Shown: positions 5,216 to 15,137 of the stretch, in pieces
Layout: every line of letters begins with the position of its first letter
Numbering within the stretch: the stretch's first letter is position 1
Assembly (NCBI GenBank): GCA_944393255.1
Contig: CALXZP010000070.1
Span: 1-57,669 of the forward strand
Direction of reading: 5' to 3'
DNA from: an uncultured Clostridia bacterium
GTDB taxonomy: Bacteria; Bacillota; Clostridia; UBA1381
DNA length: 57,669 bases
Made by a program: the position numbers and the translations under genes
Notes under the pieces: generated by a model
Database searches by the model: none
What the model was told of the DNA's origin: nothing
The model's input: the letters and a program-made list of their open reading frames with translations, nothing else

Positions 5216-7144
5216 TCAAACTATCTCTGCGCCCGATTGTATGTCATTTATTGTTGTAAGCGCCGTAAGGCTGCCGTTGTATTCGGCGGAAAGTATCATA
5301 CCGCAGGAGTCAAGTCCCATCATCTTTCTCGGTTTAAGGTTTGCTATGAACACAACGTTTTTGCCTATAAGCTCCTCCGGCTTGTGATACTGCGATATCC
5401 CGGAAAGTATCTGGCGCTTTTCGCCGCCGACTTCAAGCGTGAAGCGCAGAAGCTTTTTTGACTTTTTAACAGGCTCGCATTCGAGCACCTTTCCCACTCT
5501 TATATCAAGCTTTTCCCACTCGTCAAACTCAATATAGTCCTTATACGGCGCAAGCTCTATCTCCGGTTCCTGCTGCCGTTCAAGCTCGGCGGAAAGCTCC
5601 GCAAGCTTTTTCTCCGTATCTATCCTTGCAAACAGCACCGCAGCTTCGCCGACCCTTGAACCCGGCTCATATACTCCAAATTTCGTTGTGCTTTCGTATG
5701 AAGCGTCAGCGGCGCCGATCTCTTTTAAGATCTTTTCCGAAGTCTCGGGCATATATGAACTGAGAAGCGAAGCTATTATTCTTATTGTCTCTATCAGGTT
5801 ATATAATACCGTGCCGAGCCGCGGTTTTGTTTCATCGCTCTTTGCGAGTATCCAAGGCGTTGTTTCATCAATATATTTATTGGCGCGGTTTGCGACCTTC
5901 CAGATCTCATCGAGCGCATCCGCAACGCGCAGCGAGTCCATCTTTTTCTCAATGGCAGGCATAGCGCCCTCCGCAGCTGCTTTTAAGCCGGCGTCAAATT
6001 CGCCCTCCTCAGCCGGAGCGGGAACGGCGCCGCCGAAATATTTGTTTACCATAGCCACAGTTCTCGTAACGAGATTGCCGAGCGTGTTGGCAAGATCGCT
6101 GTTGTAGCGGCTTATGAACACCTCATATGTGATCGTGCCGTCCTGTGCAAACGGCATCTCGTGGAGCATATAATAACGTACAGCGTCAACACCGAAATGG
6201 CGGACGAGATCCTGCGCGTATATAACGTTTCCTCGGGATTTGCTCATTTTTTCTTCGCCGAAAAGCATCCATGGGTGACCGAATATCTTTTTCGGCAGCG
6301 GCTCGCCGAGCGCCATAAGCATGATCGGCCAGTAGATGGTGTGAAATCTTAATATATCCTTGCCGATTATATGAACGTTTGCCGGCCAGTATTTTTTGTA
6401 AAGCTCGCCCTTTTCATCTACCGAATAACCGAGTGCCGTTATATAGTTTGAGAGCGCGTCTATCCATACGTATATCACGTGTCCCGGATCGAAATCCACC
6501 GGTATGCCCCAGGAAAAGCTTGAGCGTGAAACGCAGAGATCCTGCAGACCGGGTTTTATAAAGTTGTTGAGCATTTCGTTCTTTCTTGATTCCGGCTGTA
6601 TAAAGTCCGGGTTATCTTCAATATACTGCTCGAGCTGCTTCTGATACTTTGACATTTTGAAGAAATATGCTTCTTCCTTTGTTTTCTGAACAGGTCTGCC
6701 GCAGTCCGGGCAGCATCCGTCCTTGAGCTGCGTCTGCGTCCAGAACGATTCGCACGGAGTGCAGTACCAGCCTTCGTATTCGCTTTTATATATATCGCCC
6801 CGGTCATACAGCTTTTTAAAGATCTTCTGAACGGCTTTCACATGATAGCCGTCGGTGGTTCTTATAAACCCGTCGTAGCTTATGTTGAGCATGTCGGCTA
6901 TATCCTTTATCTCTCCGGCTATCTTGTCAACGTGCTGCTGCGGCGTTATTCCCTGCTCCTCGGCTATCTCCTGTATCTTCTGACCGTGCTCGTCCGTTCC
7001 GGTCAGAAAATACACGTCCTTGCCTATATATCGGTTATGACGGGCGACAGCGTCTGTAAGAACCAGCTCATAGGTGTTCCCTACATGCGGTGTTTTGGAC
7101 GTGTACGCAATGGCGGTAGTCACATAAAATTTTTCCTTATCCAT
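5216..7144 (-). CDS. metG: Methionyl-tRNA synthetase
   Basis: 642 residues; charges tRNA-Met with methionine in the cytoplasm. The HIGH-type motif is PHVGN (19-23) and KMSKS lies at 299-303. One zinc knuckle (C128/C131 and C145/C148) sits in the connective domain. The C-terminal about 100 residues form the EMAP-II-like tRNA-binding/dimerisation domain (DEWEKLDIRVGKVL onward), so this is the long MetG form. The start is ATG 7144 with AAGGAG six bases upstream. It is the last gene of the minus-strand operon, ten bases after the AI-2E-type permease gene. Confidence 0.98.
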   Translation of the reverse strand: MDKEKFYVTTAIAYTSKTPHVGNTYELVLTDAVARHNRYIGKDVYFLTGTDEHGQKIQEIAEEQGITPQQHVDKIAGEIKDIADMLNISYDGFIRTTDGYHVKAVQKIFKKLYDRGDIYKSEYEGWYCTPCESFWTQTQLKDGCCPDCGRPVQKTKEEAYFFKMSKYQKQLEQYIEDNPDFIQPESRKNEMLNNFIKPGLQDLCVSRSSFSWGIPVDFDPGHVIYVWIDALSNYITALGYSVDEKGELYKKYWPANVHIIGKDILRFHTIYWPIMLMALGEPLPKKIFGHPWMLFGEEKMSKSRGNVIYAQDLVRHFGVDAVRYYMLHEMPFAQDGTITYEVFISRYNSDLANTLGNLVTRTVAMVNKYFGGAVPAPAEEGEFDAGLKAAAEGAMPAIEKKMDSLRVADALDEIWKVANRANKYIDETTPWILAKSDETKPRLGTVLYNLIETIRIIASLLSSYMPETSEKILKEIGAADASYESTTKFGVYEPGSRVGEAAVLFARIDTEKKLAELSAELERQQEPEIELAPYKDYIEFDEWEKLDIRVGKVLECEPVKKSKKLLRFTLEVGGEKRQILSGISQYHKPEELIGKNVVFIANLKPRKMMGLDSCGMILSAEYNGSLTALTTINDIQSGAEIV

Positions 7145-7154
7145 TATATACTCC

Positions 7155-8324
7155 TTACTTATTCAAAATATTGTTGATATATTCAATAAACATCTTTACC
7201 TCTCGGACTGCGAAGCCCCAGAGCTGTTTTGCTATTCTTATGATACCGTTGAACAGTCCGACCTTGTACAGGCTTATGATTATCATCAAAAGGATCGGAC
7301 CTATCAGCATTCCTATGATCCCCCACCATCTGTAGCCTATATACATGGCTATAAGCGTCAGTATCGGGTTAAGTCCCATTTTATCGCTGACGAGCTTCGG
7401 CTCGATGAGCCGCCTTAAAAGCGCAACGGCAATGTAAACGCATACATAGCCTATACCCAGCTTTATATTGCCGTCTATGAAGTAGATAACGGCAAGCGGC
7501 CACAGTGTTATTCCGCTTCCGAGGAACGGAAGCGCATCGAGGATGGCTGTGGCGGCAGCAACGAGCAATGAGTACGGAGCGCCCAAAACGGAAAGAGCGA
7601 TCGAGATCATCACGAAAATAATGAACATGAGGATGATCTGTGCGCGTACATACCCGCCGAGATATTTCCTGCATTCACTGCCTATCTCGCTGAGCTTTGA
7701 GACAGTTTTGGGACCGAGAAAACGTTTTATCGACCGATCCATGTTTTCCTTTTGCGAAACCATAAAGAACATGGCTATAACGAATACGATCGTCCATATA
7801 AAGCCGTTCGGCAGAGCTCTTGCAAAATCCTGAGCATTGTTCACGACCTCGATATTCGACATGAACTGCGATATCTGTTTTGAAAGATTGCCGTAAAGAT
7901 TGTCTATCATGCTCTGCACGGAATCCGGCATATCTATATACAGGCTGCTGAACATGCCCGACACCCTGTCCCAGCCGTTTTGAAACGACGCCGCAATGGC
8001 CGGCCATTGTGAATACAGGTTTTTGAGCTCTTCAAACAGCTTGTAGCCGATCCCGCCGATTATGCCTATCATTATGGCGATGGTAAGGATAACTACCATC
8101 GCCGCAGAAGCGCCTCTCGGTATCTTTAAACGTTTCTGCAGCCTGTCTGCGACGGGATTGATAAGCCTCGATATCAAAAATCCGAATATAAACGGAGAGA
8201 GAAGCCCGAATATATATATCGCCGCCCGTACCGCAATAGGCCCGGCAAAATAGATCAGCAGAGCGAGGAAGATCAATGTGCCGATAACGATGATTATTTT
8301 CTTTATGTTATCACGCGGTTTCAT
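7155..8324 (-). CDS. AI-2E family (YdbI/PerM-type) membrane protein
   Basis: 389 residues from the chosen start, about eight hydrophobic segments. The N-terminal region (IIIVIGTLIFLALLIYFAGP), central GSGITLWPLAVIY and the RRLIEPKLVSDKMGLNPILTLIAMYIG segment are typical of the AI-2E transporter family. Members act as permeases or antiporters for varied solutes; the substrate cannot be predicted. The start is ATG 8324 because GGAGGTG lies six bases upstream. A longer frame to 8390 would overlap apgM and has no such site. Confidence 0.9.
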   Translation of the reverse strand: MKPRDNIKKIIIVIGTLIFLALLIYFAGPIAVRAAIYIFGLLSPFIFGFLISRLINPVADRLQKRLKIPRGASAAMVVILTIAIMIGIIGGIGYKLFEELKNLYSQWPAIAASFQNGWDRVSGMFSSLYIDMPDSVQSMIDNLYGNLSKQISQFMSNIEVVNNAQDFARALPNGFIWTIVFVIAMFFMVSQKENMDRSIKRFLGPKTVSKLSEIGSECRKYLGGYVRAQIILMFIIFVMISIALSVLGAPYSLLVAAATAILDALPFLGSGITLWPLAVIYFIDGNIKLGIGYVCVYIAVALLRRLIEPKLVSDKMGLNPILTLIAMYIGYRWWGIIGMLIGPILLMIIISLYKVGLFNGIIRIAKQLWGFAVREVKMFIEYINNILNK

Positions 8325-8379
8325 GATTTCACCTCCAAGGGGCAGATCCTTTGGCTGTGGTTCGGATCTGCGGCGGCTC

Positions 8380-9591
8380 TTATCTGCCAAGGAATCTGTC
8401 CATGAGCGTATAGCCCTTTTCTATATACACACCGGTGCTTTCACCGTTCTTTTCAGTGTAGGCAAGACCGGAACCGCTGTCGGTGTTTGTCGAGTCATAT
8501 ATAACATAAGGAACAGGATCGCTCACGTGGGTTTTGAGGCTGATCGGAGTCGGGTGGTCGGGCATTATAAGCATTCTGTAATCAATTCCGCGCTTTTCAA
8601 GCTCTGTTTTGAGGAATTTAACGACCTTTGAATCGATCGTCTCAACAGCATATTTTTTCTTGTCCGGTTTGCCCTGGTGTCCCATTTCGTCGGGAGCTTC
8701 CATGTGAACGTATACAAAATCGTAGCCGTCAAGGAGAGCGCCGAGCGCGGCCTGCGCCTTGCCGTCCCAGTTCGTTTCGCAGTTGCCTGTAGCTCCGGGA
8801 ACGTCTATCGACTTCATTCCGGCGCATTTTGCTATTCCTTTGATTAGATCGACGGCGGATATCACCGCGCCCTTTATTCCGTATTTTTCTTCAAAATTGC
8901 CGACATTGGGCTTTGTGCCTTCGCCCCATACCCATATCGAGTTGGCGGGATTAAGTCCTTTTTCGATCCTTGCCTTATTGACCGGATGTTCCTTTAATAT
9001 CTTCTCTGAGGCCTCCATCATCTCAAGCAGTTTATCCGCTCCCGTGCCCTTAGGCAGGTGGCTGCGTATAGGCTTGTCGGAAATATCGTGCGGCGGAGTA
9101 AGCTCAACGTCAGTTGAGCCGCCGTTCCAAACGCAGAGGTGGCGGTAGCTTATTCCGGGATAGAATTTGATCTTATCCGTATCGAGTGCTTCCGCTATCG
9201 CCTTCATAAGCTCAGTGCTCTCCTCTGTTGTTATCTCGCCGGCGGAGTAGTCGAGCATGGTCTTGCCTGCATATTCCTCTTCATCTGAGAGCGTAACGAG
9301 ATTTGTCCTGAATGTTACGTCATCACCTCGCAGCTCAACGCCTATCGACGCGGCCTCGAGAGGCGAGCGTCCGGTATAGCTTTTTGTGGTGTCATAGCCC
9401 ATAACTGAGAGGTTTGCCACGTCCGAGCCGGGTTTCATACCGTCCTGAACGGTCTTGCACATGCCAAGCTCGCCGTGGGCGCACATATAGTCGATAGTCG
9501 GCTTGTCGGCCGCTTCGAGAATGGTTTTTCCGCCGAAATGATCGACCGGATAGTCCGCCATTCCGTCGCCTAAAATTACAATATACTTCAT
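8380..9591 (-). CDS. apgM: Cofactor-independent phosphoglycerate mutase, archaeal type
   Basis: 403 residues. It interconverts 3- and 2-phosphoglycerate in glycolysis and gluconeogenesis. The alkaline-phosphatase-superfamily start ILGDGMADYP supplies the first metal ligand, SDVANLSVMGYD contains the catalytic Ser, and LIMPDHPTP gives later metal ligands. The length and motifs match the ApgM/ThrH-like family and not the 510-residue GpmI. The start is ATG 9591 with AAAGGATGATAAAGT upstream. It lies between trmL and the permease in one operon. Confidence 0.93.
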   Translation of the reverse strand: MKYIVILGDGMADYPVDHFGGKTILEAADKPTIDYMCAHGELGMCKTVQDGMKPGSDVANLSVMGYDTTKSYTGRSPLEAASIGVELRGDDVTFRTNLVTLSDEEEYAGKTMLDYSAGEITTEESTELMKAIAEALDTDKIKFYPGISYRHLCVWNGGSTDVELTPPHDISDKPIRSHLPKGTGADKLLEMMEASEKILKEHPVNKARIEKGLNPANSIWVWGEGTKPNVGNFEEKYGIKGAVISAVDLIKGIAKCAGMKSIDVPGATGNCETNWDGKAQAALGALLDGYDFVYVHMEAPDEMGHQGKPDKKKYAVETIDSKVVKFLKTELEKRGIDYRMLIMPDHPTPISLKTHVSDPVPYVIYDSTNTDSGSGLAYTEKNGESTGVYIEKGYTLMDRFLGR

Positions 9592-9633
9592 ACTTTATCA
9601 TCCTTTCGGTAATTTGTTTATATAAACGGAGCT

Positions 9634-10131
9634 TCACCAGTGGAATTTGGTGAGCTGACCGAGATCTTTCAGATTTTCAAACCCCATCTGCCGCATTGCT
9701 TCGTATACTATCACGGCCACTGAATTTGAAAGATTGAGACTTCGCGCCTCCGGGATCATGGGGATGCGGATACACCGTTCCTCGTGCGCGTATAAAAGCT
9801 CCTCCGGAAGTCCCGCGTCCTCGCGTCCGAACAAAAGATAGTCGTTATCCATGAACCGTACTTCCGTGTAGGTGTGCGGAGCCTTGGTCGTGGCGTAAAA
9901 ATATCTGGTATCTCCGCCGCCGGTCTTTTCAAAGAAATCGTCAAGCCCGTCGTAATACTGAACGTTGAGATACTGCCAATAGTCAAGTCCGGCTCGTTTT
10001 AGATTTTTATCCGTGATCTCGAACGCTGTCGGCTTTACTATATGCAGACCGCAGCCGGTCGCTGCGCAGGTGCGCGCGATATTTCCCGTATTCTGCGGTA
10101 TTCTCGGTTCCACAAGAACCACATTGAACAT
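9634..10131 (-). CDS. trmL: tRNA (cytidine/uridine-34 2'-O)-methyltransferase TrmL
   Basis: 165 residues, the usual length for this small SPOUT enzyme, which methylates the wobble ribose of tRNA-Leu species using S-adenosylmethionine. EPRIPQNTGNIARTCAATG near the N-terminus and the trefoil-knot motifs LLFGREDAGLPEE and IPMIPEARSLNLSNSVAVIVYEA are diagnostic. The start is ATG 10131 with AAGGTGAC upstream. It follows the DUF362 gene by 20 bases. Confidence 0.95.
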   Translation of the reverse strand: MFNVVLVEPRIPQNTGNIARTCAATGCGLHIVKPTAFEITDKNLKRAGLDYWQYLNVQYYDGLDDFFEKTGGGDTRYFYATTKAPHTYTEVRFMDNDYLLFGREDAGLPEELLYAHEERCIRIPMIPEARSLNLSNSVAVIVYEAMRQMGFENLKDLGQLTKFHW

Positions 10132-10151
10132 TTAAGTCACCTTCATATTTA

Positions 10152-11315
10152 TTATTTAATGATCTTTATCATAAATCTGTTGAGCAGAGGCCGCTTTATA
10201 TGAACGGCGCTCTTTGGACAAAGCTCCTGGCAGCAGAAGCATTTTATACATTCCGATCTGTTTATGACCGGTACGCCCGAGCTCATGCTTATAGCCTTCG
10301 GCGGGCAGCATCGCGCACATTCGCCGCAGGCGATACACTGCTTGTAATTTATCGAGGGACGTGACGACAGTGCAGATGTGAGACGCGCGTTAAGCGCGGA
10401 CGGAAGATTTATGAGCTTTAGCAGGTTGAAATGGCTTTCCGGCTTCGCAAAGTCCGGTATGCGCACATCTTCGAGCGCGAGTCCGCGTATATCCAGCTCC
10501 TGCGGCGACCGCGGCGTATGCCCGCGCTCCGCAGCAATCCTTACCGTGTCTACCTCCTCCGGCAGGTAGCCGATGATATCGCATGCCGCCATATCAAGCG
10601 CGAAGGGATCCGCGCTTGCCATAACGAGCCCTGCGAACCGTGCTGTTCCGGAGGTAGGCCCGTTGCCCTCCATGCCGACAACGGCGTCCATAATGCTCAG
10701 CGTCGGTTTTACAAATTCGCAGAGATCCACGAGCATAGAACAGAACGCAGCTCTGTCGTCGAGGCGAAAATGCAGCTCTGCCTTATATGTGCCCGGTATA
10801 ACTCCGAAAAGATTTTTGACCGCCCCGGTATAGCTTGTCATAGCGTGAGTCTTGAGCTTGGGCAGAGATATTATTACATCTGCGTCAAGGATCGGGTCTA
10901 TGACCGGGAATTTCTTGATCGTGTGTCCGTCCGGATATTCGGAGTCGGTAAACGAAGTGTCGTAATTGAGCTCCGCGTTTGTTCCCTCCGCGGCTTTCAT
11001 AACTCCGCAGACGCTGTAGATAGACCGAAGGACGCCGGGATTGTACGGGCCGCCGGGACTTTCCGCAATAATAACGTGCCCTCCGGCTTCTTCAACGGCG
11101 CAGATGACCGCGTGCAGAAAAGCGGGATCTGTAGTGACCGGGTCGTCCGGTCGTTTTTTGGAGACCAGATTGGGCTTTATGAGCACCTTGTCCCCCCTGC
11201 GGACAAACCGCTCTATGCCGCCTATGAGCTTCAGAGCCTCGTCTATCCTGCTGCGGCATTCACCGTAGCTGCCGCATCTTACTATGCTTACCGGTTCGCA
11301 AGCAGAATTATTCAT
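10152..11315 (-). CDS. DUF362 domain protein with 2x[4Fe-4S] ferredoxin tail
   Basis: 387 residues. The DUF362 core (about 15-300) includes VLIKPNLVS and a conserved VEEAGGHVIIAESPGG stretch. The C-terminus is a bacterial ferredoxin domain with two clusters: CIACGECARCCP and CIKCFCCQELCP. The role is probably electron transfer; the substrate is unknown. The start is ATG 11315 with AAGGTG six bases upstream; a GTG nine bases earlier lies inside that ribosome site. First gene of the operon running to metG. Confidence 0.88.
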   Translation of the reverse strand: MNNSACEPVSIVRCGSYGECRSRIDEALKLIGGIERFVRRGDKVLIKPNLVSKKRPDDPVTTDPAFLHAVICAVEEAGGHVIIAESPGGPYNPGVLRSIYSVCGVMKAAEGTNAELNYDTSFTDSEYPDGHTIKKFPVIDPILDADVIISLPKLKTHAMTSYTGAVKNLFGVIPGTYKAELHFRLDDRAAFCSMLVDLCEFVKPTLSIMDAVVGMEGNGPTSGTARFAGLVMASADPFALDMAACDIIGYLPEEVDTVRIAAERGHTPRSPQELDIRGLALEDVRIPDFAKPESHFNLLKLINLPSALNARLTSALSSRPSINYKQCIACGECARCCPPKAISMSSGVPVINRSECIKCFCCQELCPKSAVHIKRPLLNRFMIKIIK

Positions 11316-11410
11316 GATCTTCACCTTGCTTCAATACGGGACGGACGCCCCTGTGATCTTACTTTTTCAGCCTGAGACTGAAAAAAATTACAAAACCACC
11401 ACTCTATCAT

Positions 11411-11439
11411 ATTATAGCATATGCGCACCGCTTTTGCAA
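11411..11439 (-). promoter_or_regulatory. Promoter of the DUF362-trmL-apgM-permease-metG operon
   Basis: On the minus strand: TTGCAA (11434-11439), 17 bp, TATAAT (11411-11416). A hairpin TTTTTCAG/CTGAAAAA lies in the leader near 11364-11388. Confidence 0.75.
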
Positions 11440-11470
11440 GCCGAAAAATCATTAAATTAGCATTTAGATC

Positions 11471-11500
11471 ATTGACAAAAGACTGTCAATAATATATAAT
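11471..11500 (+). promoter_or_regulatory. Promoter and operator of the sugar kinase gene
   Basis: TTGACA (11472-11477), 17 bp, TATAAT (11495-11500). A perfect inverted repeat ATTGACA-6-TGTCAAT (11471-11490) covers the -35 box and most of the spacer, a classic repressor site. The binding protein is not encoded next to it. Confidence 0.8.
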
Positions 11501-11536
11501 TACATATATTAAGATATTCGGAAAGGAAGAATACAT

Positions 11537-13117
11537 ATGAAAGAATATATTGAATCGGGAAAAGCTGTACTTGGGATAGAATTCGGTTCAACGAGGATAA
11601 AGGCTGTGCTTATAGGAGAGGACAAGTCGCCCATTGCAAGCGGCAGCCACGACTGGGAAAACAGCCTTGCGGACGGGATATGGACGTACAGCCTTGAGGA
11701 GATATGGTCGGGGCTGCAGGACTGCTATGCAAAAATGGCGGCCGATGCTTACGGTAAATACGGCGCGGAGATAACAAAACTCGGAGCCATAGGCTTCAGC
11801 GCGATGATGCACGGATATATGGCGTTTGATAAAAACGGAGAGCTTCTGGTTCCGTTCAGAACATGGAGAAATACTATAACCGAGCGTGCGTCGGCGGAGC
11901 TGACCGAGCTTTTCGGATATCCTATCCCGCAGAGATGGAGCATAGCGCATTTGTATCAGGCTATGCTCAACGGAGAGGAGCATGTTAAGGATATAGCGTT
12001 CCAGACAACGCTTGCGGGCTACATACATTGGCAGCTGTCGGGTGAAAAGGTGCTCGGCGTCGGCGAAGCATCGGGCATGTTCCCCATAGATACCGAAACA
12101 AAGGATTTCAATAAAAAAATGACGGCGCAGTTCAATGAAAAAGCATCGGAGTATCCGTGGACCTTGGAGGAGATATTTCCGAGGGTGCTCGTTGCCGGCG
12201 AGGATGCCGGAAAGCTTACCGCCGAGGGGGCAAGGCTGCTCGACGTTTCCGGAAAGCTCCAGCCGGGTATACCGATGTGTCCTCCGGAGGGCGATGCGGG
12301 TACCGGTATGGCGGCAACGAACAGCGTGCGCGTGAGAACGGGCAATATCTCGGCCGGTACGTCGGTATTCGGCATGGTGGTGCTGGAGCACGGGCTTAAA
12401 AAGGTACATCCGGAGATAGACCTTGTGACCACGCCGGACGGAAGTCTTGTCGGGATGGTGCACTGCAACAACTGCACCTCAGATCTGAACGCATGGGTGA
12501 ACTGCTTCAAAGAATTTCTTGAGAGTCTTGGTATCGAAGCAAATATGCCGAAGATATACGACGCATTCTACTATGAGGCGGAAAAGGGCGATCCCGACTG
12601 CGGCGGACTGCTTGCCTACAACTATTTTTCGGGCGAGCACACGACCGGATTTGAAGAGGGGCGTCCTCTGTTTGTCAGAAAGCCTGACAGTAAGTTCAGC
12701 TTTGCGAATTTTGCAAAGGTAAATCTGTACACCGCTCTCGGCGCACTGAAAACAGGGCTTGATATAATGCTCGTGGACGAGGGAGTTAAGCTTGACAGGA
12801 TAACCGGTCACGGCGGACTTTATAAGACTCCGCGTGTGGGGCAGCAGATAACGGCAAACGCCATAAATGCGCCGGTATCGGTAATGAAGACCGCAGGTGA
12901 GGGCGGCGCATGGGGCATCGCGCTGCTCGCAGATTATATGATCTCAAGGGAGAACGGGGAAACGCTTGATATGTATCTCGAAAACAAGGTATTTGCCGGA
13001 AACGAGGGCACGGTGATAGGTCCGCAGCCGGAAGAGGCGGAGGGCTTTAACGCGTTTATCGAAAGATATAAGGAAGGTCTTGCAATAGAGAGAGCGGCGG
13101 TAGATCATCTAAGATAA
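11537..13117 (+). CDS. FGGY-family carbohydrate kinase
   Basis: 526 residues. The two actin-like ATPase halves of the FGGY family are visible: [14 protein letters not shown] (phosphate-1 loop, about 13-26) and [13 protein letters not shown] in the second half, followed late by [15 protein letters not shown], the C-terminal adenosine region. It phosphorylates a sugar or sugar alcohol such as a pentulose, but the substrate cannot be assigned. The start is ATG 11537 with GGAAAGGA upstream. It stands alone with its own promoter/operator and terminator, suggesting induction by a specific sugar. Confidence 0.85.
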   Translation: MKEYIESGKAVLGIEFGSTRIKAVLIGEDKSPIASGSHDWENSLADGIWTYSLEEIWSGLQDCYAKMAADAYGKYGAEITKLGAIGFSAMMHGYMAFDKNGELLVPFRTWRNTITERASAELTELFGYPIPQRWSIAHLYQAMLNGEEHVKDIAFQTTLAGYIHWQLSGEKVLGVGEASGMFPIDTETKDFNKKMTAQFNEKASEYPWTLEEIFPRVLVAGEDAGKLTAEGARLLDVSGKLQPGIPMCPPEGDAGTGMAATNSVRVRTGNISAGTSVFGMVVLEHGLKKVHPEIDLVTTPDGSLVGMVHCNNCTSDLNAWVNCFKEFLESLGIEANMPKIYDAFYYEAEKGDPDCGGLLAYNYFSGEHTTGFEEGRPLFVRKPDSKFSFANFAKVNLYTALGALKTGLDIMLVDEGVKLDRITGHGGLYKTPRVGQQITANAINAPVSVMKTAGEGGAWGIALLADYMISRENGETLDMYLENKVFAGNEGTVIGPQPEEAEGFNAFIERYKEGLAIERAAVDHLR

Positions 13118-13173
13118 GACCGACGCATAAAAACAGAAAAGCATGGTCTGATAAGAGAATATACACAGCGGCG

Positions 13174-13206
13174 CGGGGCGGACAGATTCCGTCCCGTTTT
13201 GTTTTT
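13174..13206 (+). terminator. Terminator of the sugar kinase gene
   Basis: A 9-bp GC-rich stem CGGGGCGGA/TCCGTCCCG (one G-T) with a 5-nt loop is followed by TTTTGTTTTT. Confidence 0.88.
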
Positions 13207-13342
13207 GGCGGTTTGTGAAATATGCTTAACTTCAAGCAAAACGTACTTTATGTATTTTGCACAAAAACAACTCGTTAAATTATGCATATAACCACTAATT
13301 TGTATATTGATTTTTTTTATGATATGTGATAAAATTAATCAT

Positions 13343-13371
13343 TTGACATTTTGCGAAAAATGTGATATAAT
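13343..13371 (+). promoter_or_regulatory. Promoter of the carD-isp operon
   Basis: TTGACA (13343-13348), 17 bp, TATAAT (13366-13371), 45 bp before the carD start. The spacer holds an imperfect dyad ACATTTT...AAAATGT. Confidence 0.85.
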
Positions 13372-13416
13372 TACTATAGTTATGTAATTGTATTTTTGGC
13401 AAAGGAGCGGTGAAGC

Positions 13417-13908
13417 ATGTATAGTGTCGGAGATAAAGTCGTGCACCCTATGCACGGCGCCGGGATAATCAAGGATATAAAGAAGATCGTTTTCGGCGGT
13501 GCAGAACGCGAATACTATGTTGTATGTTTTGCTGTCGGAAATATGGTCTCCGATATACCTGTCAGCGGCTGCGAGCAAATAGGCATTAGGGACGTCATAT
13601 CAAAGGACGAGGCTAAAAGAGTGCTGGATCATTTTCATAAGCAGGAGATAGGAGACGATATCAACTGGAACAAGCGCCAGCGTGAAAACATGACAAAGAT
13701 AAAGTCGGGCGATATATATCAGGTCGCCGGAGTATTGAAGGAGCTGATGTGCCGTGACAAAAGGAAGGGTCTTTCGACGAGCGAGAGAAAAACGCTCGGT
13801 TCGGCAAGGCAGATCGTTATGAGCGAGCTGATACTTTCCGGAGTAGCGGGAGAAAGCGATATCGAGCTTATCCTGGAGGACACGGTATCGGAAGCGCTGA
13901 ATAAATGA
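13417..13908 (+). CDS. carD: CarD-family RNA polymerase-binding regulator
   Basis: 163 residues. The N-terminal Tudor-like RNA-polymerase interaction domain starts YSVGDKVVHPMHGAGII and continues through EREYYVVCF. The C-terminal helical DNA-contacting domain (about 70-163) contains RQRENMTKIKSGDIYQVA and LSTSERKTLGSARQIVMSEL, typical of CarD/CdnL. It modulates open-complex stability at promoters. The start is ATG 13417 with AAAGGAGCGG upstream. ispD follows directly, a gene order seen in Firmicutes. Confidence 0.95.
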   Translation: MYSVGDKVVHPMHGAGIIKDIKKIVFGGAEREYYVVCFAVGNMVSDIPVSGCEQIGIRDVISKDEAKRVLDHFHKQEIGDDINWNKRQRENMTKIKSGDIYQVAGVLKELMCRDKRKGLSTSERKTLGSARQIVMSELILSGVAGESDIELILEDTVSEALNK

Positions 13909-13940
13909 CTGCGTCAATCATTGGGAAAGGAGCTGTGTAT

Positions 13941-14624
13941 ATGGTTTCAGCTGTGATCGCCGCAGGCGGTAAAGGAAAGAGGATGGGCGCGGATACGAAC
14001 AAAGTGTATCTGGAGCTTGGAGGAACGGAGATACTGGCACGTACGCTCGGAGTTTTTCAGAGCTGCCCGGTCATTGACGAGATCGTTGTAGTGACAGGTA
14101 CGGAGGATATCGGACGATGCCGGTCCATAATAGCCAGAGATGGTTTAACTAAGGTGACAGCGATCGCCGAGGGCGGCATCGAGCGCCAGGACTCGGTATA
14201 TATCGGTCTGTCCGCCGCGCACGGAGCTACGGCGGTTATACATGACGGTGCAAGGTGTCTTATTACAGATGAAGAGATCCGCAGCGTTGTTGCCGATGCA
14301 AAAAAATACGGAGCGGCGGCTCTTGGCGTACCCGTTAAGGACACACTTAAAACTATAGGCGAAAACGGAGAGATAACCGGGACTGTAGACCGGGACAGAA
14401 CGGTCCTGATCCAAACGCCGCAGGTGTTTGACCGTCTGGAGCTGATGAGGCTTCATGAAAGGCTCAGGGCTGAGGGCGCGGCGGTAACGGACGACTGCGC
14501 TGTATTTGAAAGATACGGCAGAGAAGTACATTACACAGCGGGCAAGTACGAAAACATAAAGATAACCACGCCTTCGGATATGGCGGTAGGTGAAAAAATT
14601 CTTGAAATGAGGGATAACGGATGA
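13941..14624 (+). CDS. ispD: 2-C-methyl-D-erythritol 4-phosphate cytidylyltransferase
   Basis: 228 residues. It transfers CMP from CTP to MEP in the non-mevalonate isoprenoid pathway. The nucleotide loop [10 protein letters not shown] (7-16) with downstream Lys (NKVYLEL), the HDGAR motif and GVPVKDTLK are all present. The start is ATG 13941 because AAAGGAG lies eight bases upstream; a frame from 13905 would overlap carD and lacks a ribosome site. It overlaps ispF by four bases (ATGA), indicating translational coupling of consecutive pathway enzymes. Confidence 0.96.
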   Translation: MVSAVIAAGGKGKRMGADTNKVYLELGGTEILARTLGVFQSCPVIDEIVVVTGTEDIGRCRSIIARDGLTKVTAIAEGGIERQDSVYIGLSAAHGATAVIHDGARCLITDEEIRSVVADAKKYGAAALGVPVKDTLKTIGENGEITGTVDRDRTVLIQTPQVFDRLELMRLHERLRAEGAAVTDDCAVFERYGREVHYTAGKYENIKITTPSDMAVGEKILEMRDNG

Positions 14625-15097
14625 GAGTGGGCTTCGGATATGATGTGCATAAGCTTGCAGAAGGAAGAAAGTGCATAATATGCGGCGTGGATATACCTCA
14701 TGATAAGGGGCTGCTCGGTCATTCTGACGCGGATGTGGCCGTTCACGCGCTCTGTGACAGCCTCCTGGGCGCCGCTGCGCTCGGGGATATAGGCAGGCTG
14801 TTTCCCGATACTGACGCGGAGTTTGAGGGTATAGACAGCAGGATACTCCTGCGAAGCGTGGTCGAGCGTGTGAGAGAGCATGGTTTTGATATAGAAAATA
14901 CCGATGTGACCGTTGCGGCGCAGAGACCAAAGCTGATGCCGTATATAGAAAAAATGCGTGAGAACATGGCGGCCGATCTCGGTATAGATATAAGCAGAGT
15001 CAATATAAAGGCGACAACGACCGAGCGGCTGGGCTTTGAAGGGCGCGGCGAAGGTATAAGCGCATATGTCGTCTCTCTTATCAGGGAAAACGGATAA
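14621..15097 (+). CDS. ispF: 2-C-methyl-D-erythritol 2,4-cyclodiphosphate synthase
   Basis: 158 residues, the family's usual length. It cyclises CDP-ME-2-phosphate with loss of CMP and acts as a trimer. Metal ligands are in GYDVHKL (D8, H10) and in [13 protein letters not shown] (H42). [16 protein letters not shown] and the C-terminal [17 protein letters not shown] complete the signature. The middle enzyme IspE is not encoded in the window. Confidence 0.97.
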   Translation: MRVGFGYDVHKLAEGRKCIICGVDIPHDKGLLGHSDADVAVHALCDSLLGAAALGDIGRLFPDTDAEFEGIDSRILLRSVVERVREHGFDIENTDVTVAAQRPKLMPYIEKMRENMAADLGIDISRVNIKATTTERLGFEGRGEGISAYVVSLIRENG

Positions 15098-15137
15098 AGC
15101 TATGTTTTCCGCAAACATATGAAAGGATACAGTCGTT

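Noticed and set aside
8325..8390. Longer N-terminus of the AI-2E-type protein
   Set aside because: It would overlap apgM and a strong GGAGGTG sits before ATG 8324.
10431..11375. 314-codon plus-strand frame
   Set aside because: Antisense to the DUF362-ferredoxin gene; Cys-cluster motifs fix the minus strand as coding.
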